A stretch of 36,836 bases of DNA from Oscillospiraceae bacterium (GTDB taxonomy: Bacteria > Bacillota > Clostridia > Oscillospirales > Ruminococcaceae): contig JAFYZY010000106.1 of NCBI GenBank assembly GCA_017548485.1, positions 1 through 36,836 of the forward strand, written 5' to 3'. A model generated the notes under the pieces. That model was not told where the DNA came from. It saw only the letters and a program-made list of their open reading frames with translations, and did no database searches. Every line of letters begins with the position of its first letter. Position 1 is the stretch's first letter. This document shows positions 15,879 through 24,691 of the stretch, in pieces. Made by a program: the position numbers and the translations under genes.

Positions 15879-16603
15879 ACTTTAAGTACCAGCGCCGTCG
15901 TGTTGTCATATGCCCCTTCTTCCAGGGCTCTCCTGACCAGTTCTTCAGCTGAACTGTAAAAATCCGTATCCGAGAGGATGCCGCACATCACGTCGGACGT
16001 GAGGATGTTAGACAGGCCGTCGCTGCAGAGCATGAGCATATCGCCTTTCCTGAGTCGAACGGTGTCGATGTCTATCTTGAGGCCTCTCTCCACCCCCAGG
16101 GCATTCGTGATGATGTTCTTGTTGGGATGGTTCATCGCCTGCTCGACAGTGATCTTGCCGGAATCCAGCAGATCCTGCACGATGGAATGATCCCTGGTGA
16201 TCTGAGTGAGCGTATTTCTCTGGAAATGATATGCCCTGCTGTCGCCGCAGTGAGCGATGACCGCTTCCCTGTTCCTGACGACTGCCAGGACAGCGGTAGT
16301 GCCCATCATGATATCTCCCTGCAGGCTGTGGGATTCGTCCAGCAGTCTGGAGTTCGCTTTTCTGAGCGTATATGTGATCAGCTCAGAGATGTCAGCTATG
16401 CTGTTCATCCCCGAGAGATTGTCTCTGAGTATCTCGCAGACCGTCTCCGAGACGATCCTGCTGGCGCGTTCTCCGTAAGCAAGACCGCCCATACCGTCGC
16501 ACAGGATCATCCAGTAAAGGCTGTCGTTGATCCTTCCCGCAAGGTAGCAGTCCTGATTCACCTCATATTTGAGACCTATATCCGTAAAACCGGTGACATT
16601 CAT
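15875..16603 (-). CDS. prpC: PrpC-type PP2C protein phosphatase
   Basis: A cytoplasmic metal-dependent Ser/Thr phosphatase that reverses PrkC phosphorylation. The ATG at 16603 gives 242 residues beginning MNVTGFTDIGLKYEVNQD, with the metal-binding motifs CDGMGG at 35-40, MGTTAVLAV, HCGDSRAY, CSDGLSN and DNTTALVL ending the protein (Asp233). An upstream start would add 20 Arg-rich residues encoded inside rlmN and is rejected. It overlaps rlmN by four bases before it and prkC by four bases after it. Confidence 0.96.
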   Translation of the reverse strand: MNVTGFTDIGLKYEVNQDCYLAGRINDSLYWMILCDGMGGLAYGERASRIVSETVCEILRDNLSGMNSIADISELITYTLRKANSRLLDESHSLQGDIMMGTTAVLAVVRNREAVIAHCGDSRAYHFQRNTLTQITRDHSIVQDLLDSGKITVEQAMNHPNKNIITNALGVERGLKIDIDTVRLRKGDMLMLCSDGLSNILTSDVMCGILSDTDFYSSAEELVRRALEEGAYDNTTALVLKV

Positions 16604-17649
16604 GAACTTGAATTCTCCGATATGTGATCTTCGTTTATCGTATCTCTGCGCAGCTGTCCGCATGCGGCTGAGATATCGTTTCCGAGAGTCCTGCGGACAG
16701 TCGCGTTCACCCCTCTTGAGGTGAGTTTTTCCGCAAAGCTCTCGGCCTGCTTTCTGGTAGCTCTGAAATCGCCCCTTCCGGCTTCATTTACCGGTATGAC
16801 GTTGACGTGGCTCTGGAATCCCCTGACGAGTTCAGAAAGTCTTTCCGCGTCATCGTCGCCGTCGTTGAAACCGTGTATGACCGTATACTCGAAGGATATC
16901 CTCCTGCCTGTGATCTCGACATAGCGCCTGCAGGCCGGTATGAGCTCTTCCAGAGGATATCTCAGGTTCACGGGCATAATGCTGCTTCTCTTGTCGGGGA
17001 ATGCAGCGTGCAGCGATATGGACAGTGTGAGCTGTTTTTTTAGCTCTGCGAGTCTGAGTATCTGCGGGATGATGCCGCAGGTCGACAGTGTGACCGAGCG
17101 GTTCTTCATGCCGTATCCGTCAGCGTCCGTCAGTATGTCGTAGAACCTCATCACCTCATCGAAGTTGTCCAGAGGCTCCCCTATTCCCATAAGCACCACG
17201 CTGTCCACGGGCATCCCGTACAGTTCCGACGCCGCGTAGACTTCGGCCAGCATCTCGCCCGCAGTGAGCGAGCGCACGAGCCCGTTCTGAGTGGATGCGC
17301 AGAATCTGCACCCCATCCTGCATCCGACCTGTGTGGAGACACAGACGGAGAGACCGTGCTCGTACAGCATGGCGACCGTCTCAACGCAGTTTCCGTCGGC
17401 AAACGAGAGCAGATACTTCTCCGTCCCGTCCGACGATCTCTGACGTCTCACGCATTCCGCCCTGGTGATGGTGTATTCCGACGCAAGCCAGTCACGTGTC
17501 GCCGCAGGCAGATTCGTCATCTGCGAGAAGTCCGGCACGCGTTTCCTGTGCAGCCATTCAAAGAGCTGTTTCGCTCTGAATGAAGGCTCGTTCTTTTCAC
17601 TGAAGATCTCCTTCAGTTCTGACTTGTAAAGACGGCTGATTTCCATCAT
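16600..17649 (-). CDS. rlmN: RlmN, 23S rRNA/tRNA adenine-C2 methyltransferase
   Basis: A radical-SAM enzyme of 349 residues that methylates C2 of A2503 in 23S rRNA, and A37 of some tRNAs. The 4Fe-4S cysteines are in CRMGCRFC (Cys110, Cys114, Cys117), followed by VLMGIGEPLDNFD. The methyl-carrying C-terminal cysteine is Cys330 in SAACGQL. No clear Shine-Dalgarno precedes the ATG pair at 17649/17646, which lies nine bases after the rsmB stop, so translation may depend on coupling. Cfr is a less likely alternative, because this is the housekeeping context. Confidence 0.96.
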   Translation of the reverse strand: MMEISRLYKSELKEIFSEKNEPSFRAKQLFEWLHRKRVPDFSQMTNLPAATRDWLASEYTITRAECVRRQRSSDGTEKYLLSFADGNCVETVAMLYEHGLSVCVSTQVGCRMGCRFCASTQNGLVRSLTAGEMLAEVYAASELYGMPVDSVVLMGIGEPLDNFDEVMRFYDILTDADGYGMKNRSVTLSTCGIIPQILRLAELKKQLTLSISLHAAFPDKRSSIMPVNLRYPLEELIPACRRYVEITGRRISFEYTVIHGFNDGDDDAERLSELVRGFQSHVNVIPVNEAGRGDFRATRKQAESFAEKLTSRGVNATVRRTLGNDISAACGQLRRDTINEDHISENSSS

Positions 17650-17658
17650 TTGATTTTA

Positions 17659-18966
17659 TCACAATTGGCAGAGCACTGCTATAAAGAATCCTTCCGGGCC
17701 GCCGTGTCCGGGTGTGAACGATATCATTCCGTCGATCTCCTCGGCGCCGCCGGGCAGATGTCCGGGGACGTAAAGCCCGAACCCGGGATTGTCTCTCAGG
17801 AATCTGTTTACGACCGACCTGTTCTCACGTTCGAGTATCGTGCAGGTGCTGTAGACTATCCTGCCTGAGGGAGCGAGCATGCGCGAAGCGTTGCACAGTA
17901 TCCTGTACTGCAGTTCCGGCAGATCTGCGCTGATCTCCGGATCCTTGTATCTCAGTTCGGGTTTTGACGGGATCTCCCCGTATCCGGAGCACGGTACATC
18001 GCACAGGATCCTGTCATAGACCGCACTGCTATCATAAACCGAAGCGTCACAGCAAAGTGTTTCAACTATGTTAACTTTTTCCTTTTCCGCCAGTTTTCTG
18101 ACCAGCTCAAGACGGCTCTCGCTGACATCCAGCGCCGTGATGCTGCCCTCGTTCTTCATGTCCTGAGCGATGCACATGGTCTTTCCGCCCGGAGCCGAGC
18201 ACATGTCGAGGACTTTTGAACCGGCCTCCGCCTCAAGGCAGGATGCGGCGAACTGTTCCGGAAGGCCCTGTACACGGACCGCTCCGCGGTCCATCAGTTC
18301 CGATCTCCCGCTGAATCCCGAGACTGCCCGCAGGCAATTAGCCAGGCCTGACGGTTCAGTTTCGATCCCTTCCTCTCTCAAGGCCTCTGCCGCCGATCTC
18401 TCGTCGGTCATGAGACTGTTGATCCGCAGATAAAGACCGCTTCTGCCTGACATGGCCTCCAGCACTTTTTCTGTCTGCTCGCCGTACTGTTCCGACAGTA
18501 TCTTCGCGAGTTCAGGGTTTATGCTGTATCTGACGGCCAGGTATTCGGTCCTTTCCTCTATTCCGGAAAAAGCCTCGGTGATATCTGCAGATGAACATCT
18601 GCGCAGGACGGCGTTTACCAGTCCTGACGCTGAAGTCTTCCTGAATTCCCTGCAGAGCTCTACGCTCTCGTTTACCGCAGCTCTGGCGGGTACCGAATCC
18701 ATCCAGAATATCTGGTACACTCCGGCCCTTAGGATCTCCAGCACCTCTTCATCCAGTCTGGATAGAGGCGTGTTCACATAGTTTTCCAGAAACCTGTCAA
18801 TGGTCAGTCTCCTTGAAAGCGTTCCGTATACCAGCGCAGTGCAAAAAGCCCTGTCCCTCGCATCGAACCCGCCGGAGGCAAGTTCCTGCATAAGAACAAG
18901 GTTGGAATATCCGCCGCGCTCGCAGCGGATAAGACATTCTACTGCTTTTTTTCTGATATTAGGCAT
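17659..18966 (-). CDS. rsmB: RsmB, 16S rRNA C5-cytosine-967 methyltransferase
   Basis: RsmB (Sun) methylates C5 of C967 in 16S rRNA. It has 435 residues from the ATG at 18966; a GTG two codons earlier is possible. An N-terminal NusB-like RNA-binding domain (about 1-130) is followed by the SAM domain with VLDMCSAPGGKT, the catalytic segment CDVPCSGYGEI and YSTCTI. It overlaps the fmt stop by eight bases. The fmt-rsmB-rlmN-prpC-prkC-rsgA order is common in Firmicutes. Confidence 0.95.
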   Translation of the reverse strand: MPNIRKKAVECLIRCERGGYSNLVLMQELASGGFDARDRAFCTALVYGTLSRRLTIDRFLENYVNTPLSRLDEEVLEILRAGVYQIFWMDSVPARAAVNESVELCREFRKTSASGLVNAVLRRCSSADITEAFSGIEERTEYLAVRYSINPELAKILSEQYGEQTEKVLEAMSGRSGLYLRINSLMTDERSAAEALREEGIETEPSGLANCLRAVSGFSGRSELMDRGAVRVQGLPEQFAASCLEAEAGSKVLDMCSAPGGKTMCIAQDMKNEGSITALDVSESRLELVRKLAEKEKVNIVETLCCDASVYDSSAVYDRILCDVPCSGYGEIPSKPELRYKDPEISADLPELQYRILCNASRMLAPSGRIVYSTCTILERENRSVVNRFLRDNPGFGLYVPGHLPGGAEEIDGMISFTPGHGGPEGFFIAVLCQL

Positions 18967-19879
18967 CGTCACCGATCCTGCTTCCGGCTGTCAGGCGGCG
19001 CCCTCTGGCCCACTCCGCGCCGGTCATCCTGCGGCTGCCCTGAGGAATGACTTCTCCGATGACTACGCTTCCGCCGGCGGCTGCCACCGTGAGCGGTGAG
19101 ACCGAGAGCACTTCGCCCGGTTCACCTGTCTGATCAGACAGTGATGCAGAGCACACTTTAATCCTCTTGTCTTCGTATCCGAAACTGGCGACAGGCCACA
19201 TGGAGAGGCCTCTTACCAGATTCACTATATCTTCGGCATCATCACTGAAACTGAAGTTACCTTCGGATTTCTCTATCGGAGGGGCGTATGTCGCGTCTTT
19301 GTCATCCTGGGGAGTCATTTCCGCCGTTCCTTCTTCCAGTTCCCTGATCACACGGCACAGAAAGGGTCCTCCGACCTCTCCCATCTTCCCGAACATGGCA
19401 TCTGCGTCCATGTCACCGACCGGGATCTCCACGGTATCTATGATATCGCCGGTATCCATACCGGCATTCATCATGATGGCGGTCGCTCCGGTGATCTTCT
19501 CGCCGGCTATGATCGCCCTCTGGATCGGAGCTGCGCCGCGGTACTTCGGCAACAGTGAGCCGTGCAGGTTCACGCAGCCGAGTCTGGGTATATCCAGGAC
19601 CTCCTGCGGTAGTATCTTTCCGTAGGCAACGACCGCGATGAGATCCGGGGCAAGTTCCCTGATGATCTGTGACGCGGCGCCGTTTCTGAAGCCTTTGGGC
19701 TGAAACACCGGTATTCCAAGTTCCGCTGCGAGCTGTTTTACGGGCGGCGGAGTCAGTATCTGCTTCCTGCCGACCGGTCTGTCAGGCTGACAGAACACGC
19801 CGCAGACATCGAATTCCGCGCTTAGGGCTCTCAGTATGTCCGCCGCCAGTTCAGGCGTGCCCATAAAGACTATGCGCAT
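18959..19879 (-). CDS. fmt: Fmt, methionyl-tRNA formyltransferase
   Basis: Fmt formylates Met-tRNA(i) using 10-formyl-THF, making the bacterial initiator. It has 306 residues, slightly shorter than the usual 310-315. The catalytic segment NLHGSLLPKYRGAAPIQRAI starts at Asn104 (His106), and MDTGDII carries the catalytic Asp142. The C-terminal barrel that binds tRNA is about 205-300. Its ATG shares one base with the def TGA, so formylation and deformylation genes are translationally coupled. Confidence 0.97.
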   Translation of the reverse strand: MRIVFMGTPELAADILRALSAEFDVCGVFCQPDRPVGRKQILTPPPVKQLAAELGIPVFQPKGFRNGAASQIIRELAPDLIAVVAYGKILPQEVLDIPRLGCVNLHGSLLPKYRGAAPIQRAIIAGEKITGATAIMMNAGMDTGDIIDTVEIPVGDMDADAMFGKMGEVGGPFLCRVIRELEEGTAEMTPQDDKDATYAPPIEKSEGNFSFSDDAEDIVNLVRGLSMWPVASFGYEDKRIKVCSASLSDQTGEPGEVLSVSPLTVAAAGGSVVIGEVIPQGSRRMTGAEWARGRRLTAGSRIGDDA

Positions 19880-20385
19880 CAGTCCTCGTTCTCCTCGCTC
19901 TGTTCGCTGAGCATCCGGTCCAGTTCCTCTTCCGTATACAACTCTGTCGTTAGATCCACGAACAGCGTTCCGTCCAGATGGTCTATCTCATGGCATGCGG
20001 CTCTTGCAGCCATATCCTCCAGATTTATAGAAAAACTCTTTCCCGTGCGGTCCTGAGCCTTTACTATGACCTTTCTCGGGCGCTCCAGATAGCCTCTCTC
20101 ATCGGGTACCGACAGACAGCCTTCATAGGCCCCGACGGTCTCCTGCGATCTTGCGGTTATCTCGGGGTTGACCAGTTCCAGATACTCTCCATCGTTGTTC
20201 ACGACTATGACCACCCTGCGCAGCACGCCCACCTGAGGTGCTGCGAGCCCGAGCCCGTTGGCGTCTGTCAGAGTCTCCTTCATGTCATCGATGAGGGTAG
20301 TGATCCGCTCATTGAAGTCTGTTACCGGTCTGCTCTTCTTTCTCAGAAGAGGGTCTCCTATTTTTACGATGTTTCTCAATGCCAT
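19879..20385 (-). CDS. def: Def, peptide deformylase
   Basis: Removes the N-formyl group from nascent proteins using a bound metal; 168 residues. The three family motifs are present: GLGLAAPQVG (44-53), EGCLSVP (88-94) with the metal-ligand Cys90, and HEIDH (132-136) with both ligand histidines and the catalytic glutamate. AGGAGA lies eight bases before the ATG. The C-terminal tail is acidic. Confidence 0.97.
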   Translation of the reverse strand: MALRNIVKIGDPLLRKKSRPVTDFNERITTLIDDMKETLTDANGLGLAAPQVGVLRRVVIVVNNDGEYLELVNPEITARSQETVGAYEGCLSVPDERGYLERPRKVIVKAQDRTGKSFSINLEDMAARAACHEIDHLDGTLFVDLTTELYTEEELDRMLSEQSEENED

Positions 20386-20404
20386 TTATATGCTCTCCTG
20401 TATA

Positions 20405-22642
20405 TCAAGTGTCCGATTCGTTGGTCATGTCGACATATATCCTGGTCCTGTCGGAACCGTTCTCCTCTTTGTACTCCGTCAGGCACCTTGCAAGACAGTC
20501 TCTGAATGCTTTGTCTCCCCTGCTCTTGATAAGGATCCTCCATCTGTAGGATCCGTTCACCAGCACGACTCTGAGCGGTGACGGATTCATGATCCTAACG
20601 GGAACGGAAGGATTCTCTCCGAAGACCTGAGACAGCTTTTTCTCGAACCTGTAGGCCGATGCCCTGGCGTCGTTCTCCTTTTTGGAAGAGAAGACGACCG
20701 AGCACATGGCGCAGAACGGAGGATACAGATGCGCCTTTCTGAGTATGATCTCGCTGTCGTAGAACTTCGTGTACGCCTGTTCCGCGGCGAGCTGGATGAT
20801 GTTGTTCTCCGGATCTATGGTCTGTATTACCGCTTCTCCCGCGTCTGCGCCTCTGCCGCTGCGGCCCACGACCTGTGTCAGCATGTCGAAGGTCCTCTCG
20901 TACGCGCGGTAGCTCGGCATCAGCAGCATGGAATCGACGCTCAGCACCCCGGCCAGAGTCACGTTCGGGAAATCCAGTCCTTTGGCTATCATCTGGGTGC
21001 CGATCATTATGTCGTATTTCCCGTCTTCGAAGTCCTTGAGCGACTGCCTGAGGGTACCTTTTCTGGAAGTGGAGTCCAGATCCACCCTGAGCACTCTAGC
21101 ATCGGGGAAGAGAGTCTGCAGTTCCTCCTCCACCCTCTGTGTCCCTATGCCGGTATGCCTGAGTTCGCCGCCGCAGCTGGGGCATCTGGTGATCTCTTTG
21201 ACTATCCTGCTGCAGTAGTGGCATCTGTGCGTGCCGTCGCTTTTGTGCCACACCATCGGCATGGAACAGCTGTCGCACATCACGATCTTCTTGCAGCTCC
21301 TGCAAATGGTGACGGTCCTGTATCCCCTCCTGTTCAGAAGCAGGATACACTGCTGCCCGAGATCAAGTCTCTGTCTTATCTTTTCATAAAGCACGCTTCC
21401 GATGCAGCTGTCGTTGCCCTCAATGAGCTCCTCTCGCATATCGGACACAGTCACCTCGGGCAGAGGCATGTCGTTGTAGCGCTCGTTCAGCGACACCAGA
21501 CTGTACTGTCCGCTCACGGCCCTGTAGTAGGATTCCACCGACGGTGTCGCGGAACCGAGGACCAGGCCCGCTGAATGTCCTGAGGCTCTCCTGGCAGCCA
21601 CCGATACCGCCCTGTATCTGGGAGCCTGGTCGGAATTGTAGGTGTCCTCCTGCTCCTCATCTATGATTATCAGTCCTATGTTCGAGAGCGGAGCGAAGAC
21701 GGCGGATCTGGTACCGACTACAACGTCATATGCGCCGTCCCGGATGTTCTTCCACTGGATGGTCCTCTCGGTGTCGGACAGCGCACTGTGGATGATGCCT
21801 ACGCGCTCGCCGAATCTGGAGCGGAGCCTGACGATCATCTGGGTAGCCAGAGCTATCTCCGGGACCAGAAGAATGACTCCCCTCCCCGATGCTACGGCAT
21901 CCTCTATGAGTTTGAGATACACCACAGTCTTTCCGCTGGATGTGACCCCGTAGAACAGTGTCGTCCCTGGTTTTGTCCCGCAGAGCGATACCTTCCTGAT
22001 CTCGTCGTAGGCCTTCTTCTGCGCCGGGCTCATCTCGGGAGCTCTGTCATCCGCCGTCTCCGCATCCAGGTACGGATCCGTATCCTTGAGATCCCTGGTC
22101 CTCTCGAGGGCACCGATCTTCTCCATGCGGCTGACAGTGTCCCGCGACACAGACAGCCCTTCCCTGATCTCAGAATAGGTCATCGGGCCTGTGACGAAAG
22201 AGTAGATCTCGCGCTGTCTTGCAGTAAGAGAACTGACATCGAATCCCTGGGCAGCTCTGTAGACAGTCCTGGTATGGGCTTCGCTGAACTGGACGACTTT
22301 TTGGAAGTCCCCGTCCGGGACCAGGCGGATGTTTTTTGGGAGCACGGCCTTGACGGCATCGTAATATGTACAGAATGTCGTGTCCTTGAGGTATCTGATG
22401 AGTTCTACCATCTCATCTGTGATGACGGGCTCGCCTGTCTCCGAGTCGATGATGCTTTTGTAGGAGCTGTCCGGTTCGCAGCTCCCCAGGACGATGCCCA
22501 TCCTTTTTGTGCTGCCGAAAGGCACCAGCACCCTGGAACCGATCCTGACGGTCTGCCGGAGGCTGTCGGGAACGTTGTATGAGTACAGTTTGTCAAATTG
22601 AAAAGCGGCACTGTCCACCGCTACCAATACACCGGCAAACAA
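20405..22642 (-). CDS. priA: PriA, primosomal replication-restart helicase
   Basis: PriA reloads the replisome at collapsed forks; 745 residues. The 3'-end-binding domain and winged helix occupy about 1-195. The helicase lobe has GVTSSGKT (232-239), DEEQ at 328-331 (the family usually has DEEH) and LGSATPS. Eight zinc cysteines are at 447, 450, 456, 459, 474, 477, 487 and 490, then motifs V-VI with QVVGRSGRG. The start is a TTG at 22642 with GGAGG six bases upstream; no in-frame ATG is better placed. It lies between rpoZ and def in the usual Firmicute order. Confidence 0.95.
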   Translation of the reverse strand: MFAGVLVAVDSAAFQFDKLYSYNVPDSLRQTVRIGSRVLVPFGSTKRMGIVLGSCEPDSSYKSIIDSETGEPVITDEMVELIRYLKDTTFCTYYDAVKAVLPKNIRLVPDGDFQKVVQFSEAHTRTVYRAAQGFDVSSLTARQREIYSFVTGPMTYSEIREGLSVSRDTVSRMEKIGALERTRDLKDTDPYLDAETADDRAPEMSPAQKKAYDEIRKVSLCGTKPGTTLFYGVTSSGKTVVYLKLIEDAVASGRGVILLVPEIALATQMIVRLRSRFGERVGIIHSALSDTERTIQWKNIRDGAYDVVVGTRSAVFAPLSNIGLIIIDEEQEDTYNSDQAPRYRAVSVAARRASGHSAGLVLGSATPSVESYYRAVSGQYSLVSLNERYNDMPLPEVTVSDMREELIEGNDSCIGSVLYEKIRQRLDLGQQCILLLNRRGYRTVTICRSCKKIVMCDSCSMPMVWHKSDGTHRCHYCSRIVKEITRCPSCGGELRHTGIGTQRVEEELQTLFPDARVLRVDLDSTSRKGTLRQSLKDFEDGKYDIMIGTQMIAKGLDFPNVTLAGVLSVDSMLLMPSYRAYERTFDMLTQVVGRSGRGADAGEAVIQTIDPENNIIQLAAEQAYTKFYDSEIILRKAHLYPPFCAMCSVVFSSKKENDARASAYRFEKKLSQVFGENPSVPVRIMNPSPLRVVLVNGSYRWRILIKSRGDKAFRDCLARCLTEYKEENGSDRTRIYVDMTNESDT

Positions 22643-22688
22643 AGCGCCACCTCCCTTTGATCGATCTGATGTGTCGTGATCCTTCTGA

Positions 22689-22877
22689 TCAGTCCTTCAC
22701 CTTGAATTTGTGAGCGCCGAATTCGTCGATAGCGAGACTGACGGGCTTGTCGTTGAGAGACGTACCCTTCTCCTCAGCCTTCTTGACGATATCCCTTGCG
22801 CGTTTTGCGACAGCTATGACCAGACTGTATGAACTGTCATTTTCTGTGAGAAGCTGTCCGATTGCGGGCTTAAGCAT
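22689..22877 (-). CDS. rpoZ: RNA polymerase omega subunit
   Basis: A small helical subunit that clamps the beta-prime subunit of RNA polymerase. It has 62 residues, shorter than E. coli omega (91) but common for Clostridia. It starts MLKPAIGQLL and has SYSLVIAVAKRARDI, the conserved RpoZ core, and KPVSLAIDEF. GGAGG lies seven bases before the ATG. It sits between gmk and priA as in Bacillus. Confidence 0.92.
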   Translation of the reverse strand: MLKPAIGQLLTENDSSYSLVIAVAKRARDIVKKAEEKGTSLNDKPVSLAIDEFGAHKFKVKD

Positions 22878-22912
22878 GATATTACCTCCGGTTTTCTGAG
22901 ATATGTGATCGG

Positions 22913-23491
22913 TTATTTGTTATCCGGTTCCGCCTTTTCCCAGGCGCTTATCGCTTCGAGGCACTCCCTCGCGCACTCTTCGACATCCCTGTTCACTATC
23001 ACGAGGTCGTAGTTCTGCGCGTAGAGGATCTCCTCCTCTGCGATCCTGAGGCGGGCTTTTATGCTCTCTTCGTCGACTCCTCCGCGGCCGATCAGTCTTC
23101 TTCTGAGTTCTCCGATGGAGGGCGGCATGAGGAACAGGAGCAGCGCGTTGGGATAGTACTTCTTCACGTTCCTTCCGCCGTTGACGTCGATCACCAGGAC
23201 CACTGTGGTCCCGTCTTCAAGGAATCTGTTGATGGATTCCCGGGAGGTGCCGTAATAGTTTCCCGCGTACTGGTTGTATTCCAGCATCATCCCGTTCTCT
23301 ATGTTCTCAAGGAACTGCTCTTTTGATACGAAGTGATAGTTGACTCCGTCGGTTTCGCCCGGACGCGGAGACCTGGTCGTATAGGATATGTTTGCCGCGA
23401 TGGAATCATCCAGTTCCCTGATCTTTCTGAGAACCGTATCCTTGCCGCATCCCGAAGGTCCCGAGATCACTATCAGCTTTCTGTCATCCAT
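22913..23491 (-). CDS. gmk: Gmk, guanylate kinase
   Basis: Converts GMP to GDP using ATP; 192 residues. The P-loop is GPSGCGKDT at 11-19, with Asp where most Gmk proteins have Gly (GKGT); the loop's key Lys is kept. The GMP-binding segment TTRSPRPGETDGVNYHFVS follows, and VLVIDVNGGRNVKKYYPNA and the lid RLIGRGGVDEESIKARL are typical. GAGGA lies about 10 bases upstream of the ATG, and remA ends six bases before it. Confidence 0.95.
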   Translation of the reverse strand: MDDRKLIVISGPSGCGKDTVLRKIRELDDSIAANISYTTRSPRPGETDGVNYHFVSKEQFLENIENGMMLEYNQYAGNYYGTSRESINRFLEDGTTVVLVIDVNGGRNVKKYYPNALLLFLMPPSIGELRRRLIGRGGVDEESIKARLRIAEEEILYAQNYDLVIVNRDVEECARECLEAISAWEKAEPDNK

Positions 23492-23497
23492 TACAGA

Positions 23498-23743
23498 TCA
23501 ATCCTCTTCCTCGTCATCCAGCCTTCCGGCAACCGTCTCCGGCTGTACGGCCGACAGGATCACATGATCGGAATCTGTGATAATCACAGCTCTGGTCCTT
23601 CTTCCGTACGTTGCGTCGATCAGGCAGCCTTTTTCCTTGGCGTCCTGAATTATCCTCTTGATAGGCGCCGATTCGGGGCTTACGATGGCGACTATCCTCG
23701 AGGTGGAAACGACGTTTCCGAAACCGATGTTGAGCAGCTTCAT
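23498..23743 (-). CDS. remA: RemA-family DNA-binding regulator (DUF370)
   Basis: An 81-residue protein beginning [21 protein letters not shown], with [34 protein letters not shown], the defining core of the RemA/YlzA family. In Bacillus subtilis RemA activates biofilm matrix and osmoprotection genes as a ring-shaped DNA-binding oligomer. The position between yicC and gmk is conserved. The role in this organism is unknown, because matrix targets are not in the window. AAGGA lies eight bases before the ATG. Confidence 0.93.
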   Translation of the reverse strand: MKLLNIGFGNVVSTSRIVAIVSPESAPIKRIIQDAKEKGCLIDATYGRRTRAVIITDSDHVILSAVQPETVAGRLDDEEED

Positions 23744-23754
23744 GAGTGCATTCC

Positions 23755-24633
23755 TTATTCTATATTCTGGATCTGTTCGCGGATCTTCTCCACTTCGCTC
23801 TTGAGATCAACGACGTAACCGGTGATCTCGAGATCGGAAGCCTTGGATCCGATGGTATTTATCTCTCTGTTGATCTCCTGTACCAGGAAATCCAGTTTGC
23901 GTCCGACAGGTCCTCCGGCTTTTACGATGTCCCTGAACTGGCCGATGTGTGAATGGAGCCTGACGGTCTCCTCGTCTACGGCAGTGCGGTCCGCATAGAT
24001 CGCCGCCTCTTCGAGGATCCTCTTTTCGTCGATGTCGGTGTTGAAAAGCACATCCAGGAGTCTGTTGTACAGCTTGTTTCTGTATGCTTCGACACGGGGC
24101 TCCGACGCCGCTTCCACTTTCAGGACCAGTTCTTCGACGTTGCCGATCTTGCCGAGGACATCCTCGGCCATCTTCTCTCCTTCCGCCGCTCTCATGGAGT
24201 TGAAGTTGTCGGCGGCCGCGGTCAGCACCTGTCTGATATCGCTCCAGACCTTCTCCTCGTCGGGCACTTCTCTCGTGACGACGAATACGTCAGAGAACCT
24301 GGCCAGCATGTTCGCGTTGATCTCGGTATGCGTGCCGAGTTCCTCGTCTATCTTCTTCAGCGCGTCATAATAGCCTCTGGCCGCGGAGATATTGGGCTCT
24401 ATCTCGACCTGCTCGCCCTGAGGCTTCTGGTACGAGATGAATACGTCTATCTTTCCGCGGTTCACGCGCTTCAGCAGTTCAGCCTTAACTTTGTCCTCGC
24501 AATACGAGAGACTTCTGGGCATCTTCACGGATATATCCGCGAACCTGTTGTTGACCGAACGGATCTCGACCGTGATATCCGAGTCGTCTATATGCATAAT
24601 GGATCGGCCGTAGCCGGTCATGCTCATGATCAT
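23755..24633 (-). CDS. yicC: YicC-family endoribonuclease
   Basis: A 292-residue YicC/YloC-family protein. It starts with MSMTGYGR, after two extra residues if the first of three closely spaced ATGs is used; GGAG lies 10 bases before that ATG. Other marks are [28 protein letters not shown] and the C-terminal [22 protein letters not shown], the DUF1732 signature. E. coli YicC and Bacillus YloC have been described as endoribonucleases. It precedes remA by 11 bases and may begin its own transcript or be read from the upstream carboxyltransferase operon; no terminator is visible between them. Confidence 0.94.
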   Translation of the reverse strand: MIMSMTGYGRSIMHIDDSDITVEIRSVNNRFADISVKMPRSLSYCEDKVKAELLKRVNRGKIDVFISYQKPQGEQVEIEPNISAARGYYDALKKIDEELGTHTEINANMLARFSDVFVVTREVPDEEKVWSDIRQVLTAAADNFNSMRAAEGEKMAEDVLGKIGNVEELVLKVEAASEPRVEAYRNKLYNRLLDVLFNTDIDEKRILEEAAIYADRTAVDEETVRLHSHIGQFRDIVKAGGPVGRKLDFLVQEINREINTIGSKASDLEITGYVVDLKSEVEKIREQIQNIE

Positions 24634-24691
24634 ATGCTGTGATCTCCGTTTCTGTAAGCTGAGCTTTGGAACGATCCCTTCCGGGAAATGA

